From JAMXLG01 sp963818925 (GTDB lineage: Bacteria; Vulcanimicrobiota; Vulcanimicrobiia; Vulcanimicrobiales; Vulcanimicrobiaceae), in the NCBI GenBank assembly GCA_963818925.1, contig CAWFTN010000001.1, positions 1,364,001 through 1,428,000 on the forward strand: DNA of 64,000 nucleotides, read 5' to 3'. Positions within the stretch are counted from its first letter, which is position 1. Every line of letters begins with the position of its first letter. The notes beneath the pieces are model-generated. The model ran no database searches and had not been told where the DNA came from. It worked only from the letters and a program-made list of their open reading frames with translations. The translations under genes and the position numbers were made by a program. Shown piece by piece: positions 7,206 through 16,045 of the stretch.

Positions 7206-9314
7206 ATGGAAGCCCGCCGCACGAGTCTAGAACGTGCGCTCACGATTGCTTTTAGCCTCGTGATCGCAGTGATGTTGTTGATCATCCCGGTGATGATCTG
7301 GGTGATGAACGGCATCACGACCCAAGCCGAAGTCCTCGATAAGCGCGTCATCGCGGGGCAACTCGCGTACGCAAAGGTTGCGGGCGACGCCGATACCCTC
7401 CGGGCTGCGACGCTGCAAGCCGCCACGGCGAACGACAAGTCCGTCGCAGAAGCACAGCTCGCGCAAGCAAAAACGCTTGTCAAGCAATTTCCCGACGACG
7501 CGCGCACGATGACCGATATCTTCTGCCCCGCGGATAAGAACGCGAAAGATTCGGACCTGACGGCGACGCAGTGCACGAAGGCAAAAGACGAGATCGCGAA
7601 GCAGATCGGCTCTCTGGTCGACACCTTCGGCACCAGCGCGAGCGCGTATGATTTCCAAGCACTCTCCGCCGTGAGTCTGCTGCAGCAAGGCAAAACTAAA
7701 GACGCCCTCGCGCAGATCAACGGCCCGTCGAGTCTTGCTTACCAAAAGCAAAGCAAAGACGGTGAGGCGATGCTCAATGCGCTCACGACGCTCGCGTCGG
7801 ACCGCTACAATCGCCTCCTGCAAGCGCGTAATCTCGCGTTGGTCTCGCTCGGCGCAGGCCTCCTAGCCGCAATTATCATCGTCCTTCTCGCCATGAGCTG
7901 GCTTCGTTCGATCGTGTTGCGAAGCATCGGGCAGTGCGTCGAGATCTTCGAAGCGATGGGCAACGGCGATCTCTCGCAACGCATCAACTGGCACGGCCGC
8001 GATCTTCTCGGACGGCTCGGTAATGCGATCGACGATTTCGGCGACCGCATTTCCGGCGTCATCGCTCGCATTCAACGCGCCACGATGACGGTGCAACAAT
8101 CGTCCGATCAAAGCAATCGCCTCGCGATCGAAGTCGACGACCGCGTCAAAGAAGAATTGGCTGCGCTCTCGCAAGCGCTGAACTACTCGAGCGATCTCGC
8201 GAACAACTCGGGCACCGTCGCGGATAACGCCGAAGCGGTCGCGCGCCGCGTCTCGGACATCTCGAGCGCCGTCGCGCAAATGACGGCCTCGATCCAAGAG
8301 ATGGATCAGAACCTGCTCAATCTTGCGACCGTCGTCGAGCAAGCCGTTACGAACACCCAAGAAATGTCGGCCTCGATCGTGCAAGTCGCCGGCAACGCCG
8401 ACCGCGTGCGTTCCGAATCCAATGTTACCGATCAGCAGGTCCGCGAAGGACGCAACGAAGTGCTCGCGCTCTCGAAGGGCATGGGCTCCATCAGTGATAC
8501 CGTCAAAGACGTCGTCACCGAAATGCAGAGCCTTGACGGAGCGTCGCGCCAGATCGGCGAGATTCTCGGTCTGATCGAAGAGATCGCCGACCAAACGAAC
8601 CTGCTCGCGCTCAACGCCGCCATCGAAGCGGCACGCGCGGGCGAGCACGGGCGCGGCTTCGCGGTCGTCGCCGACGAGGTCCGTAAACTTGCCGAGAACT
8701 CCGCAAGCTCGACCAAGCAGATCGGCCAGCTCGTTGCCGACATCCAGCGCCGCACGTCCGCCGTTTTGGAACGGACGGCACGCGCCAACTCGTTAGTCCA
8801 GAACAATGCCGAGTCGGCCCGAAACGTCACGCAGATGATCGAGACGATCAGCACCCGCGTCACCGAAGTGGCACAGCTCGTTTCGGAAATCTCCATCGCA
8901 ACGACCGAGCAAGCACGCGCCTCTGAAGAGCTGGCGCGAGCGAGCGAGCAAATGGGCGCGATGACCCACGAAGCAGCGGCGACGATGCGCGAGCAAGCCA
9001 TTACGTCCAACCAAATCCTCGAGAGCGTCTCGGAGATCGAAGACCGGACGGCGCAGGTGGCACGCGCCTCGACCGAGCAACAAACGGCAATCCAAGCACT
9101 CGGTACTCGAATTGAACAATCGACCGAGCTAGGCACAAAGAATTCGGCGGCTATAGCCAGCATGGCGAACAGCGCGGACGACGTGCAATCGGAAGCCACG
9201 CAGCTTAAAGAAATGGTCGGACAGTTCCGAACAGGCCAAAAGGCCCTAGAAGATAGTCCAAGTGGCACAAAAACGGCACTAGAAGATGCCGGGGCCCTTG
9301 CGCTATCATCGTAA
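7206..9314 (+). CDS. Methyl-accepting chemotaxis protein
   Basis: A 702-residue transmembrane chemoreceptor. Helix 1 (about residues 12-33, LVIAVMLLIIPVMIWVM) and helix 2 (about 207-230, LVSLGAGLLAAIIIVLLAM) enclose a 170-residue periplasmic sensor; a HAMP segment and a long coiled coil follow. The signalling hairpin tip reads EEIADQTNLLALNAAIEAAR then GRGFAVVADEVRKLAE, the interaction site for CheA/CheW. No chemotaxis kinase genes are near, so it may be an orphan that feeds a remote array. The ATG is 4 bases from the divergent phosphatase start; no Shine-Dalgarno is visible, so promoters must lie inside the opposite gene or one start is further in. Confidence 0.94.
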   Translation: MEARRTSLERALTIAFSLVIAVMLLIIPVMIWVMNGITTQAEVLDKRVIAGQLAYAKVAGDADTLRAATLQAATANDKSVAEAQLAQAKTLVKQFPDDARTMTDIFCPADKNAKDSDLTATQCTKAKDEIAKQIGSLVDTFGTSASAYDFQALSAVSLLQQGKTKDALAQINGPSSLAYQKQSKDGEAMLNALTTLASDRYNRLLQARNLALVSLGAGLLAAIIIVLLAMSWLRSIVLRSIGQCVEIFEAMGNGDLSQRINWHGRDLLGRLGNAIDDFGDRISGVIARIQRATMTVQQSSDQSNRLAIEVDDRVKEELAALSQALNYSSDLANNSGTVADNAEAVARRVSDISSAVAQMTASIQEMDQNLLNLATVVEQAVTNTQEMSASIVQVAGNADRVRSESNVTDQQVREGRNEVLALSKGMGSISDTVKDVVTEMQSLDGASRQIGEILGLIEEIADQTNLLALNAAIEAARAGEHGRGFAVVADEVRKLAENSASSTKQIGQLVADIQRRTSAVLERTARANSLVQNNAESARNVTQMIETISTRVTEVAQLVSEISIATTEQARASEELARASEQMGAMTHEAAATMREQAITSNQILESVSEIEDRTAQVARASTEQQTAIQALGTRIEQSTELGTKNSAAIASMANSADDVQSEATQLKEMVGQFRTGQKALEDSPSGTKTALEDAGALALSS

Positions 9315-9355
9315 GAATTGATGGAAATTTGAGGACTTTAGTAGTGGAGAACTCC

Positions 9356-9646
9356 GTGCACAAGACTTTATCGGCCCTCGCGCTCATCGCCGCCCTTGCG
9401 GCCCCTTCAGCGGTACTTGCCGCGACGATCGACAGCTCGCTGATTCCCGACGGCACGTACACGGTCAAGGTCAACAAAATCATCGATAACAAGCACATCG
9501 ACGTGTCCATGGACAACGGCTCTGAAACCACGCTCTCCACCGGCCGCGACTCCGTCGACTTCGCGAAGATCAAGCCCGGCGATCAGGTGAAACTCTCCTT
9601 GATTAAGGGCCAAGTCATGGTCTATCTCGACCTGAGCAGCCACTAA
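9356..9646 (+). CDS. Small secreted protein of unknown function
   Basis: A 96-residue protein with a Sec signal peptide (HKTLSALALIAALAAPSAVLAA) and a mature part of about 72 residues rich in beta-strand pattern, including PDGTYTVKVNKIIDNKHIDV and KPGDQVKLSLIKGQVMVYLD; the second half looks like a small OB- or SH3-like barrel. I chose GTG at 9356 because GGAG lies 6 bases upstream and the signal peptide starts there; a TTG at 9329 is in frame but lacks a ribosome site. It follows the chemoreceptor by 41 bases and ends before a strong terminator. I do not recognise the family. Confidence 0.75.
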   Translation: MHKTLSALALIAALAAPSAVLAATIDSSLIPDGTYTVKVNKIIDNKHIDVSMDNGSETTLSTGRDSVDFAKIKPGDQVKLSLIKGQVMVYLDLSSH

Positions 9647-9676
9647 GCAGCGCGAGACAACACAGATGTTCCAGCA

Positions 9677-9710
9677 GCGGCCGCGAATGCGCGGTCGCGT
9701 CGCTTTTTTA
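9677..9710. terminator. Rho-independent terminator between the small secreted protein and ftsQ
   Basis: Arms GCGGCCGCG (9677-9685) and CGCGGTCGC (9690-9698) pair over 9 bases with an AATG loop and are followed by a run of T at 9704-9709. It serves the plus-strand genes; the ftsQ stop codon on the minus strand lies inside its T-run. Confidence 0.8.
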
Positions 9711-10460
9711 TTTCTTGTAAACGACGACCGGCGTTTTCGGCGCGCGCAGATCGATTGCGGCGATCGGCCGCCCTTGCTTTCCCACCTGCGTGAGAATCGG
9801 CTCGACGAGCGGGATCTTTTGCGCGAGGTCGATCTCGTCTCCGAAGAGTACGCGTACGCCGTTGTGGAGCGTTACAACCAAGTCGCCGAACTTGTCGTGC
9901 TCGAGTGTCGATGTGACGAGGCTCGCTCCGGCAAGCGCCTCTTCATCATTCCGTAGCGCGACCGTCTGCGGTTCGGTGACGGTGGTGCCGACGCGGGGCC
10001 GCGGCGCCGTTTTCGCGATGAACGCCGGGAGAGCGTCGAACGTCGGTTCTGCCTCCTGAAGCGCGCGCAGCGTGCGATCCACGATCACGGTGCCGCCTGA
10101 CGTGACCAGGCGCGCGAACGGCACCCGCTCCGTCACCCGGATCGTGAATGTTGCCGGCGGCAAACGATGGACCGACGCTGTATCGACGTAGGGGATCGCA
10201 TCGATCCGTTGACCCATTACGCGCGTATTTTGCAGCCACATATTCGTGCGGAGATCGATCCGCGCTGCCTCCAAGATCGCGGCTTTCGGGACGACGTGGT
10301 TGCCTTCGACAGCGACTGAGTGTGGACGAAGCGCTGGCCAGGTGACAAAAAGATACGCACCGCACGCAGCGAGCACGAAGAGCAGCAGCACCAGAAACCA
10401 AAACGGTCGTAATCGCGCAGCGGCCGTCTTTTTCCGGCGCCGTGGAATAGGCCGGTTCAT
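9708..10460 (-). CDS. ftsQ: Cell division protein FtsQ/DivIB-like, POTRA domain
   Basis: A 250-residue bitopic inner-membrane protein: short basic cytoplasmic tail (NRPIPRRRKKTAAARLRP), one membrane helix (about residues 20-42), then a POTRA domain beginning VAVEGNHVVPKAAILEAA and the beta region with FTIRVTERVPFARL typical of FtsQ. In the division complex FtsQ joins FtsL and FtsB and links early and late divisome parts. It is the last gene of a minus-strand set dnaE-hisD-like-HAD-ftsQ and overlaps the HAD gene by four bases (ATGA), so it should be translationally coupled. Its separation from ftsA-ftsZ is unusual. The C-terminus ends near APKTPVVVYKK. Confidence 0.85.
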   Translation of the reverse strand: MNRPIPRRRKKTAAARLRPFWFLVLLLFVLAACGAYLFVTWPALRPHSVAVEGNHVVPKAAILEAARIDLRTNMWLQNTRVMGQRIDAIPYVDTASVHRLPPATFTIRVTERVPFARLVTSGGTVIVDRTLRALQEAEPTFDALPAFIAKTAPRPRVGTTVTEPQTVALRNDEEALAGASLVTSTLEHDKFGDLVVTLHNGVRVLFGDEIDLAQKIPLVEPILTQVGKQGRPIAAIDLRAPKTPVVVYKK

Positions 10461-11251
10461 GCGAGCACGTACCGGTCGATCGCCTCGGCGACTCCGTCCG
10501 ACGCAACGTCACCGACGACGCCGTGCGCAATGTCGAGCAGCTCCTTCGGCGCCGACCCCATCGCGATGCCGACTCCCGCGGCCTCGAGCAACGGCGCATC
10601 ATTCCACGAATCGCCGATCGCGACAACGTCTTTCATGTCGATGCCGAGATGGCGCGCGACAAACCGGACGGCATCGCCCTTGTCCACCGCAGGATTGAGA
10701 ATCTCGACGAACTCCGGATAGCTTCGAGTCGCGTACACTCTATCGCCGAGCGTCTCGCGGACGTGCTGCACGTATGCCGCCGCACGCTCCGGATCATCAA
10801 TGACGACTGCCTTGGTCGCGGCACTGTATGCGAACGACTCACGCAACGACGGAACGATTACGGGCTCGGCCCCTGAAAGCGACGCGTAGAGATCCGAGAA
10901 CCGGTTCTTCTGCTCGCAATAGTACTCATCGTTGCGATAAAGCTGCAGATGCATGCGGTCGCGGTGGACGACGTCGACGATGTCGCCGACCGTTTCGACG
11001 TCGAGCGGCACGTCGCGCAGCACGCTGTCGCTTTGCGGATCGACGATCGCCGCGCCTTGGTAGCAGACGATCGGCGCGTCAAAACGCAGTTCACGCGCAT
11101 ATGTTACGGCGGCGCGATACATACGGCCCGTTACGATGCACCCGGCGATGCCGGCATTTTGCATACGCTCGATCGCTTCGCGTACGCGTGGCCGAAGAGC
11201 GAGATCGCGTCCGATGAGCGTCCCGTCGAGATCGAAGGCAACGAGCTTCAT
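10457..11251 (-). CDS. HAD-superfamily (Cof-type, IIB) sugar phosphatase-like hydrolase
   Basis: A 264-residue HAD phosphatase. Motif I FDLDGTLI at residues 5-12 gives the Asp nucleophile and acid/base; motif II is VTGRMY; motif III is the Lys of DKGDAVRF; motif IV is IGDSWNDAPLLEAAG. The C2B cap between residues about 85 and 190 fits the Cof family, which hydrolyses sugar phosphates and other small phosphoesters; the substrate cannot be read from sequence. It overlaps the hisD-like gene by four bases (ATGA) upstream and ftsQ by four bases downstream. The frame extends further upstream as antisense-like sequence, but ATG at 11251 starts right at the first conserved strand. Confidence 0.88.
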   Translation of the reverse strand: MKLVAFDLDGTLIGRDLALRPRVREAIERMQNAGIAGCIVTGRMYRAAVTYARELRFDAPIVCYQGAAIVDPQSDSVLRDVPLDVETVGDIVDVVHRDRMHLQLYRNDEYYCEQKNRFSDLYASLSGAEPVIVPSLRESFAYSAATKAVVIDDPERAAAYVQHVRETLGDRVYATRSYPEFVEILNPAVDKGDAVRFVARHLGIDMKDVVAIGDSWNDAPLLEAAGVGIAMGSAPKELLDIAHGVVGDVASDGVAEAIDRYVLA

Positions 11252-12531
11252 GCGCCGCTGCGCATCCTCGCGGTTTGCGCATGTTGCGGAAGGCCCTCGT
11301 AGTCCGAAAGTGCCGCCAACGGTTGCGCATCGCGCTGCATGCGCTCGTGCGAATTCTCGACGACGCTGAAATTGCGCGTGAAATCGGCGAGCGAGAGTCC
11401 CGACGCGAATCGCGCTGCGCCGCACGACGGCTGCACGTTGTTCGTTCCGGCGAGATAATCGCCGCACGCAATGGGCGTCATATCGCCGACGAACACGGCT
11501 CCGGCACGGCGCAATCGCGCCAAATACGGCTCGCCGTCGCGGACGTGCAGCGCGACGCGTTCGGGCGCAAAACCGTTTGCCGCATCGAACAGCTCGTCGC
11601 GATTCTTCGCATGAATCAAATAGCACGATCCATTGACGACCTCATCGATGACGTCGCCGCGCGACAGCGTCTTGACGTCGAGCGTGTCGATGAGTTGCGC
11701 CACTGCGTCGAGCAGTGGGCGCGATTCGGAGACGACGGCAATGCGAGCGGACCGGTCGCGTTCGGCTTGCGCGAGTAACTCGCCCGTCACGAGTTCCGTA
11801 TTCGCGGCGTCATCGGCGATGACGAGCACTTCGGGCGGTCCCGAGAGCGAATCGATGCCGCACATACCGAAAATTTGTCGCTTTGCTTCGGTCACGATTG
11901 GCGGCGCGCCGCCGACCACTTTATCGACCGGCGCGATCGATTGCGTTCCGTACGCAGCTGCCGCGATTGCGTGCGGACCGCCGACGGCATAGAGTTCGTT
12001 GACGTCGCAAAGACTTGCAGCAAAGACGACGGCTGGGTGGACGGCGCCCGTCGCGTCCGGATGCGCCAGCACGACGACGCGCGAAACACCGGCAATTTTC
12101 GCGGGGATCGCGCTCATGAAAACGGCGGATGCGTTCGATCCCCCGGGAACGTAGATCGCAACAGAATCCAGCGGACGATAGCGCATCCCGTACCGCGTTC
12201 CATCTTCGTCGACCCAGTTGACATCGGCGTGCCGTTCGCGTTCGTGGACCTTCGTAATGCGCGCTTTGGCAAGACGAAATGCATCGGCTATTTCGACCGG
12301 CACCAGCGCGCGCGCCTGATCGGACATCGGAATGGGAATGCGCAGCTTCGAGGAGTCGTATTGTCCGTCGGAGACCGAGCGCATGTATTCAACGACCGCA
12401 TCATCTCCGCGCAAACGCACGTCTTCGAGAATCGCTGCCACCGACTTTACCATCTCGGGTGACGGCTTCAAGCCGGTGCGCGCAATGCCGGCAAGCTTCA
12501 ATCGATCGCTGGCGTCGATCACGCTAAGCAT
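11248..12531 (-). CDS. HisD-family protein lacking key catalytic residues (histidinol dehydrogenase paralogue)
   Basis: The 427-residue protein aligns with histidinol dehydrogenase along its length (IYVPGGSNASAVFM, VGGPHAIAAAAYG, DKVVGG, VTEAKRQ, PEVLVIADD). Aligned with my memory of the E. coli enzyme, Zn ligands Gln259, Asp360 and His419 are present (Q255, D358, H417), but Zn ligand His262 is Arg258, the general base His327 is Arg325 and His367 is Asn365. The GPGN motif has become GGAP and AGPSE has become SGPPE. Oxidation of histidinol is therefore unlikely, and the real hisD is probably elsewhere. The ATG at 12531 overlaps the dnaE stop by 8 bases, and its stop overlaps the HAD start (ATGA). 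No other his genes are nearby. Function unknown; a structural or regulatory role is possible. Confidence 0.85.
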   Translation of the reverse strand: MLSVIDASDRLKLAGIARTGLKPSPEMVKSVAAILEDVRLRGDDAVVEYMRSVSDGQYDSSKLRIPIPMSDQARALVPVEIADAFRLAKARITKVHERERHADVNWVDEDGTRYGMRYRPLDSVAIYVPGGSNASAVFMSAIPAKIAGVSRVVVLAHPDATGAVHPAVVFAASLCDVNELYAVGGPHAIAAAAYGTQSIAPVDKVVGGAPPIVTEAKRQIFGMCGIDSLSGPPEVLVIADDAANTELVTGELLAQAERDRSARIAVVSESRPLLDAVAQLIDTLDVKTLSRGDVIDEVVNGSCYLIHAKNRDELFDAANGFAPERVALHVRDGEPYLARLRRAGAVFVGDMTPIACGDYLAGTNNVQPSCGAARFASGLSLADFTRNFSVVENSHERMQRDAQPLAALSDYEGLPQHAQTARMRSGA

Positions 12532-15500
12532 CGAGTGCCTCGCGAACATTCCCGGCTCCGAAAATCCGCTCCAGTTCGCTGCGTAGGCGATAGTCCGGCG
12601 CAACGGTGCGCGAAAGCTTTTGAGTCTTTCCGCGCGCGTGCATCACGAGTGGAACATCGCCCGGCCACTCTTCCACGAGCACGGCGAGACGATCGATTTG
12701 ATCGCGTGAATGCACGTCCACGTGCCAGCCGAGCACCGGCGGCGTTACGGGCCGTACGCCGTTACCCTTCGGCGGCTCGAACGGGGCGACGTCATTCGCG
12801 CTGACCGAGAGTTCGATCGGCGGTTCCTCACCCGGTGTCGCTCCCGGCCGTTCGCGCCAGCGTAACCGTCCCTTCACGACGAGGATCGCGTCGTCGACGA
12901 AGTACTGCTGCACCATTGGATAGAGCTTTGCGAAGACGACGACGTCGCTGCTGCCGCTGGTGTCTTCGAGCGATGCGATGAGAATTTGTTGGCCGGCTTT
13001 CGTGAGCGTACGCCGCACACTCGTAACCATGCCGGCGATCGTCACCGCCGATTCATCTTCGACATTACGCAGATCTTTGATCAGCGTCGCGCCCTGCCGG
13101 ATGAGCACGTCTTGGATGTCGGAGAGCGGGTGTCCGGAAACGAAAATGCCGAGTGTTTCTTTCTCCCACGCCAGCGTCTCACGCGTGTGGGGCGGCGGAA
13201 CGTTCGGAAGCGTCGGAACGAGCGCGGGCGCATGCTCCGTCAAATCACCGAAGAGGGAGAATTGTCCCATTTCTTGCTCTCGCGTCGCATGCGCGGCAAG
13301 ATCGATCGCGACGTCGAGCGCCGCGAGTTTCTGTGCGCGGTTTCCGGGTAGGGTATCCAATGCACCGCACTTGATCAACGCTTCGAAGACGCGGCGATTC
13401 ACTTGTTTCCCGTCGACACGTTTTGCCAAATCGAAAAGGTCGGTGAATTTTCCATCGCGTTCCCGCGAGTCGATGATGGTCTGCACGGCACCTTCGCCGA
13501 CGCCTTTGATAGCCGCCAACCCGAACCGGATGCGTTCGCCGACAACAGCGAAGTTCACCAGCGACTCGTTGATGTCGGGCGGCAATACCTCGATGCCAAT
13601 TTTCTTTGCATCATCGATGTACTCGACGAGTTTGTCGGTCTTATCTTTCACCGACGTCATCAGCGCCGCCAGATACGGCAGAGGATGATTCGCTTTTAAG
13701 TACGCAGTCTGGTATGCAATCCAGCCATATGCCGCTGCATGTGCCTTGTTAAATCCGTACCCGGCAAAGGGCTCGATAAATGCAAAGATCAGCTCGGCAA
13801 GCTCGCGGTCGATATTGGATGTGGCCTTAGCGCCCTCGATGAACTTCTCTCGGTAAACCGGAATCTTGTCCTTCTGCTTCTTTCCCATGACCTTGCGGAG
13901 TTCGTCCGCTTGGCCCATCGTGAAGCCCGAAATATCGCGTGCCATTTGCATGACTTGCTCTTGGTACACCGCAATACCGTACGTTTCGGCGAGAATCGGT
14001 TCGAGTTTCGGATGCAGATACTTCGGCTTTGTACGCCCGTGTTTATTGCTGATGTACTCGGGAATCCAGTCCATCGGTCCCGGGCGGTACAAGGCAACGA
14101 GCGCGATGATGTCTTCAAAGCGCGACGGCTTCAGTTCCAGGCAAACGCGCTTCATGCCGTCGGATTCGAGCTGGAACGCACCCATCGTCTCACCGCGGCT
14201 GAGCATGTCGAACACGGCCTTGTCGTCATCGCGAACCGTCGCAATATCGAAATCCGGGTCGGTCGTGCGTCGAATTTCTTTGACGGCATCGTTCATGACC
14301 GTCAAGTTGCGCAAGCCCAAGAAGTCCATCTTGAGCAGACCGATTTTTTCGACCCACACCATGTCGAACTGCGTGTTGACGCCGCCGTCGTTGAACTTAA
14401 CGAGCGGTGCATAGTCAATGAGCGGACCAGCCGAGATAACGACGCCGGCAGCGTGCGTACCCGCGTTACGCGCGAGCCCTTCGATGTCTTTTGCTGTATC
14501 GAGGAGTTTGCGAATTTGCGGGTTCGTCGAATATGCGAGCTTGAGGTCCGCGATTTGTTCGAGAGCCGCTCCGATCGACAATCCACCGGGACCGGACGGA
14601 ATCATTTTTGCAACCTTGTCGACGTCCGCTAGAGCGACTCCGAGCGCGCGCCCCGCGTCACGGACCGCCGCGCGCGCTGCCATCGTCCCGAACGTCACGA
14701 TCTGAGCGACGCGCTCTTTCCCGTATTTTTCCGTGACGTAATTGATCACTTCGTCGCGCCGTTCGACGCAGAAATCGGTATCGATATCGGGCATGGAGAT
14801 GCGATCGGGGTTCAAAAAGCGCTCGAAGAACAGGCTGAATTTTAGCGGATCGAGATCTGTGATGTGGAGACAGTATGAAACGACCGAACCGACGGCGGAT
14901 CCGCGTCCCGGCCCAACCGGAATCTCGTTATCGCGGGCGTATTTGATGAAATCCCATACGATGAGAAAGTATGCGGCAAAGCCCATCGTGTTGATGATGT
15001 TGAGTTCGTAGTCGAGCCGTTCGCGCAGCGCCGCATCGTGCGCCGCGCGCTCCTCGCCGTAGCGTTCGATCAGTCCGGCTTCGCACAGCTCGCGCAGAAA
15101 TTGCTCGGGCGTCTTTTCTTCAATTGCGTTCTCGGGCTGCGGCACCGGATACGCGGGAAGATGATGAATCTTCTCCGGAATCTTGATGTCGATGCGTTCG
15201 GCGATCTTGACGGTATTTTCGCACGCTTCCGGAAGATCGCTCCAGAGCGCGTACATCTCTTCCGCCGACTTCACGTAAAATTGGTCGGAATAGAACTTCA
15301 TCCGGCTCGTGTCAGAGACGGTCTTACCCGTACCGATGCACAGCAGCACGTCATGCGCCGGAGCGTCGCGCTGCTCCAGGTAGTGCGAGTCGTTGGTTGC
15401 GACGATCGGCAGATTCAGCTGGCGCGCGACTTTCACGAGGCCGTCGTTGATGACGTCCTCCTCGGGCATGCCGTGGCGCATCACTTCGATATAGAAGCGG

Positions 15501-15994
15501 TCGCCGAAAATGTCGACGAACGTCTTCGCATTCTTGACCGACGTCTCGTAGTCGTTTTTCAGCAGTGGCGCGGCGACCATCCCCGACATGCAGCCTGATA
15601 GAACGATCAATCCATCGTTATGCTTCTCGAGCAGATCGAGGTCGATGCGAGGCTTGTAATAGTATCCTTCGAGGAAGCCTTTCGAGATCAGGGCGGTGAG
15701 ATTGCGGTATCCGACCAGGTCGGCGGCGAGCAGCGTCACGTGGGCTTCATCGCGAACCGTGCGATCAAATCGGCCGCGGGGGGCAATATATGCTTCACAG
15801 CCGATAATCGGCGTGAGACGCGTGTCGCGGGCGGCGTAGTAAAACTCCATCGCGCCGTACATCACGCCGTGGTCGGTAAGCGCGACAGCGGGTGCGCCGT
15901 CTTCGGCGGTCCGGCGGCAGAGCCGGTCGACACGGCATGCGCCGTCTAAAAGGGAGTACTCGGAGTGGACGTGGAGATGAACGAATTGCGACAA
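12524..15994 (-). CDS. dnaE: DNA polymerase III alpha subunit
   Basis: Replicative polymerase of the C family, 1156 residues, usual for DnaE1. The N-terminal PHP domain begins FVHLHVHSEYSLLDGACRV and has ALTDHGVMYGAMEFY; the palm has GPGRGSAVGS and the catalytic PDIDTDFCVERRDEV; the fingers carry YQEQVMQMARDISG and GYGFNKAHAAAYG. A helix-hairpin-helix stretch, IKGVGEGAVQTII, is followed by GQFSLFGD, a clamp-binding QxxLF-type motif, and an OB domain (VTIAGMVTSVRR). It leads a minus-strand set in which hisD-like, HAD phosphatase and ftsQ follow with overlapping stops and starts. The divergent diguanylate cyclase starts 51 bases away. Confidence 0.97.
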   Translation of the reverse strand: MSQFVHLHVHSEYSLLDGACRVDRLCRRTAEDGAPAVALTDHGVMYGAMEFYYAARDTRLTPIIGCEAYIAPRGRFDRTVRDEAHVTLLAADLVGYRNLTALISKGFLEGYYYKPRIDLDLLEKHNDGLIVLSGCMSGMVAAPLLKNDYETSVKNAKTFVDIFGDRFYIEVMRHGMPEEDVINDGLVKVARQLNLPIVATNDSHYLEQRDAPAHDVLLCIGTGKTVSDTSRMKFYSDQFYVKSAEEMYALWSDLPEACENTVKIAERIDIKIPEKIHHLPAYPVPQPENAIEEKTPEQFLRELCEAGLIERYGEERAAHDAALRERLDYELNIINTMGFAAYFLIVWDFIKYARDNEIPVGPGRGSAVGSVVSYCLHITDLDPLKFSLFFERFLNPDRISMPDIDTDFCVERRDEVINYVTEKYGKERVAQIVTFGTMAARAAVRDAGRALGVALADVDKVAKMIPSGPGGLSIGAALEQIADLKLAYSTNPQIRKLLDTAKDIEGLARNAGTHAAGVVISAGPLIDYAPLVKFNDGGVNTQFDMVWVEKIGLLKMDFLGLRNLTVMNDAVKEIRRTTDPDFDIATVRDDDKAVFDMLSRGETMGAFQLESDGMKRVCLELKPSRFEDIIALVALYRPGPMDWIPEYISNKHGRTKPKYLHPKLEPILAETYGIAVYQEQVMQMARDISGFTMGQADELRKVMGKKQKDKIPVYREKFIEGAKATSNIDRELAELIFAFIEPFAGYGFNKAHAAAYGWIAYQTAYLKANHPLPYLAALMTSVKDKTDKLVEYIDDAKKIGIEVLPPDINESLVNFAVVGERIRFGLAAIKGVGEGAVQTIIDSRERDGKFTDLFDLAKRVDGKQVNRRVFEALIKCGALDTLPGNRAQKLAALDVAIDLAAHATREQEMGQFSLFGDLTEHAPALVPTLPNVPPPHTRETLAWEKETLGIFVSGHPLSDIQDVLIRQGATLIKDLRNVEDESAVTIAGMVTSVRRTLTKAGQQILIASLEDTSGSSDVVVFAKLYPMVQQYFVDDAILVVKGRLRWRERPGATPGEEPPIELSVSANDVAPFEPPKGNGVRPVTPPVLGWHVDVHSRDQIDRLAVLVEEWPGDVPLVMHARGKTQKLSRTVAPDYRLRSELERIFGAGNVREALDA

Positions 15995-16045
15995 CTACGT
16001 AGCCCGGCCTAAAGAAAACAAAGCAGGTAGACGTTACCTTAAACG

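Noticed and set aside
7202..7720. Upstream extension of the PAS-GAF phosphatase to 7720
   Set aside because: Antisense to the receptor gene; PAS domain starts only after 7201.
10457..11626. Longer form of the Cof-type phosphatase starting at 11626
   Set aside because: The first 125 residues are antisense of nothing useful but overlap the HisD-like gene in another frame and have no conserved blocks; motif I starts at 11251.
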